From Elizabethkingia bruuniana (GTDB lineage: Bacteria; Bacteroidota; Bacteroidia; Flavobacteriales; Weeksellaceae): a stretch of DNA of 64,000 nt. Positions 63,257 through 64,000 of the stretch are shown here, piece by piece. The stretch spans positions 2,914,001 through 2,978,000 of the forward strand of contig NZ_CP014337.1 of assembly GCF_002024805.1 (NCBI RefSeq), written 5' to 3'. The notes beneath the pieces were generated by a model. The model had not been told where the DNA came from and searched no databases. It saw only the letters and a list, made by a program, of their open reading frames with translations. The translations under genes and the position numbers were made by a program. Numbering within the stretch: the first letter of the stretch is position 1; each line of letters starts with the position of its first letter.

Positions 63257-64000
63257 AACCTAATCTCTATCGTATTTCTGTTTTTATTTCTTAATAACTG
63301 GTTGGCTCCTTCAATTCCCTGCAAACCTCCTGTATGGAAGGCCAATATTCTGCTGCCGGCAGGAAAAAATCCTTCTTCCACTAACTGAAAGAGTCTCATC
63401 ATCATCTTACCTGTATATACAGGATCCAGAGGGATATTGTATTGCTTCCAAAAATCGTTTATGAAACGTACAATTTCGTCGGATATTTTACCATAGCCTC
63501 CGTAATCTGCTTCAATCAGACTAAAGTTATTCTTAGTACTCAGCTCTCTGATTCTTTGCTCGAGGCTAACATCTCTGACAACCGTAAATCCGATAACTTT
63601 CTGGTTTCCTTCTGCATACTTAGAAATCCCTGCAATACTTCCGCCTGTCCCAACAGCCGTGCAAAGGTAATCAAAATCTTTTGTATGTTCTGTCAGCATA
63701 AACTTCACACCCTCAACAGCTTGCGGATTGCTTCCTCCTTCCGGTACAATTAGTGCTTCCGGAAACTCTTTCCGGAGTTTTTCTGTTATTGCACCTTTAT
63801 CCCGATAGTCCGTTCGGCTTACAAATCTGAAGCTCATCCCATTTTCATGTGCTTTTCTCAGTGTAATATTTTCTAAAAATCTGGCTTCCAGCTCTTCCCC
63901 CCGGATAATACCCATAGTAGGAATACTAAAAATCTTGCCAAAAGCTGCAACTGTAGCAATATGATTTGAGAAAGCACCTCCGAATGTAATGATAAAGGGC
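63253..64000 (-). CDS. ACC deaminase / D-cysteine desulfhydrase family PLP enzyme, N-terminus outside window
   Basis: The frame is open to the window edge. 248 codons are visible, including FGGAFSNHIATVAAF, where the SNH motif of the fold II PLP family is clear. An internal methionine (63915) is not the start. Downstream signatures are VPEGGSNPQAVEGV, TAVGTGGSIAGISKY and the C-terminal FHTGGLQGIEG. The family covers 1-aminocyclopropane-1-carboxylate deaminase and D-cysteine desulfhydrase; the latter is more common in such genomes. The PLP lysine is likely beyond the edge. It is the first visible gene of the autolysin-hemL operon, with a four-base overlap. Confidence 0.9.
   Translation of the reverse strand, partial: PFIITFGGAFSNHIATVAAFGKIFSIPTMGIIRGEELEARFLENITLRKAHENGMSFRFVSRTDYRDKGAITEKLRKEFPEALIVPEGGSNPQAVEGVKFMLTEHTKDFDYLCTAVGTGGSIAGISKYAEGNQKVIGFTVVRDVSLEQRIRELSTKNNFSLIEADYGGYGKISDEIVRFINDFWKQYNIPLDPVYTGKMMMRLFQLVEEGFFPAGSRILAFHTGGLQGIEGANQLLRNKNRNTIEIRL

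Overview
The window is AT-rich bacterial chromosome from the phylum Bacteroidota, and most likely from Elizabethkingia meningoseptica or a very close relative. Two adjacent genes (3809-5923) encode precursors whose sequence, leader lengths (39 and 45 residues), 290-residue mature parts and catalytic glutamates match what I remember of the endoglycosidases F3 and F2 of that species. Supporting signs are the Bacteroidota promoter element TAnnTTTG, A/T-rich translation starts, TonB-type outer-membrane proteins, lipoproteins and DUF5606. I see no insertion sequence, prophage, integrase or CRISPR array. The window looks like core chromosome with a few accessory-looking genes. || Layout. 1-3615: end of the complex I operon (nuoL, nuoM, nuoN). 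3809-5923: endoglycosidases F3 and F2. 6413-14167: a GAF-like cytosolic protein, an HD-domain protein fused to a Pycsar-effector-type membrane domain, a very large lipoprotein joining a metallophosphoesterase, a kinase-like region and an outer-membrane barrel, and a small membrane protein. 14210-18527: secreted beta-propeller-like protein, CocE/NonD hydrolase, serine hydrolase. 18581-21018: mazG, DUF5606, def, ruvX. 21237-26462: acetyltransferase, SixA-like phosphatase, serine hydrolase, a eukaryote-like fused UMP synthase, YceI. 26463-27255: gene-poor stretch with an orphan terminator and small palindromes. 27256-29506: ECF sigma factor, putative anti-sigma factor and outer-membrane protein. 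29597-33636: malate dehydrogenase, nucleoid-associated protein, a paralogous pair of small unknown proteins with a 43-residue membrane peptide gene between them, and a RibD/DHFR-like protein. || 34112-46075: serine hydrolase, dnaK, the ppk1-ppx polyphosphate pair, a TonB-dependent siderophore receptor, Mrp and NifU-type iron-sulfur proteins, DUF2461 and a secreted GH19 chitinase. 46189-51584: M1 aminopeptidase, thyA, tRNA-dihydrouridine synthase, exonuclease III. 51646-52485: lipoprotein and a Lys-Leu-Lys tRNA cluster. 52591-56699: aroK, hslR, an FKBP-like lipoprotein, recO, dapA, acetyltransferase. 56860-64000: a secreted flavodoxin-Rid fusion, recG, a YgeA-like racemase, and a compact operon of a PLP desulfhydrase/deaminase (cut by the window end), a GH73-LysM autolysin and hemL. 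|| Themes. Secreted or surface hydrolases are prominent: two N-glycan endoglycosidases, a chitinase, an autolysin, a CocE hydrolase, an M1 peptidase and three SxxK hydrolases. Housekeeping genes cover DNA repair (ruvX, recO, recG, xth), nucleotide metabolism (thyA, UMP synthase, mazG), tRNA and protein maturation (dus, def, hslR) and energy or phosphate storage (nuo, mdh, ppk1, ppx). No complete undescribed system is evident. The best leads are the HD-PycTM fusion, the metallophosphoesterase/kinase-like/barrel protein, the secreted flavodoxin-Rid fusion, the eukaryote-like UMP synthase and an orphan small-RNA-like locus.
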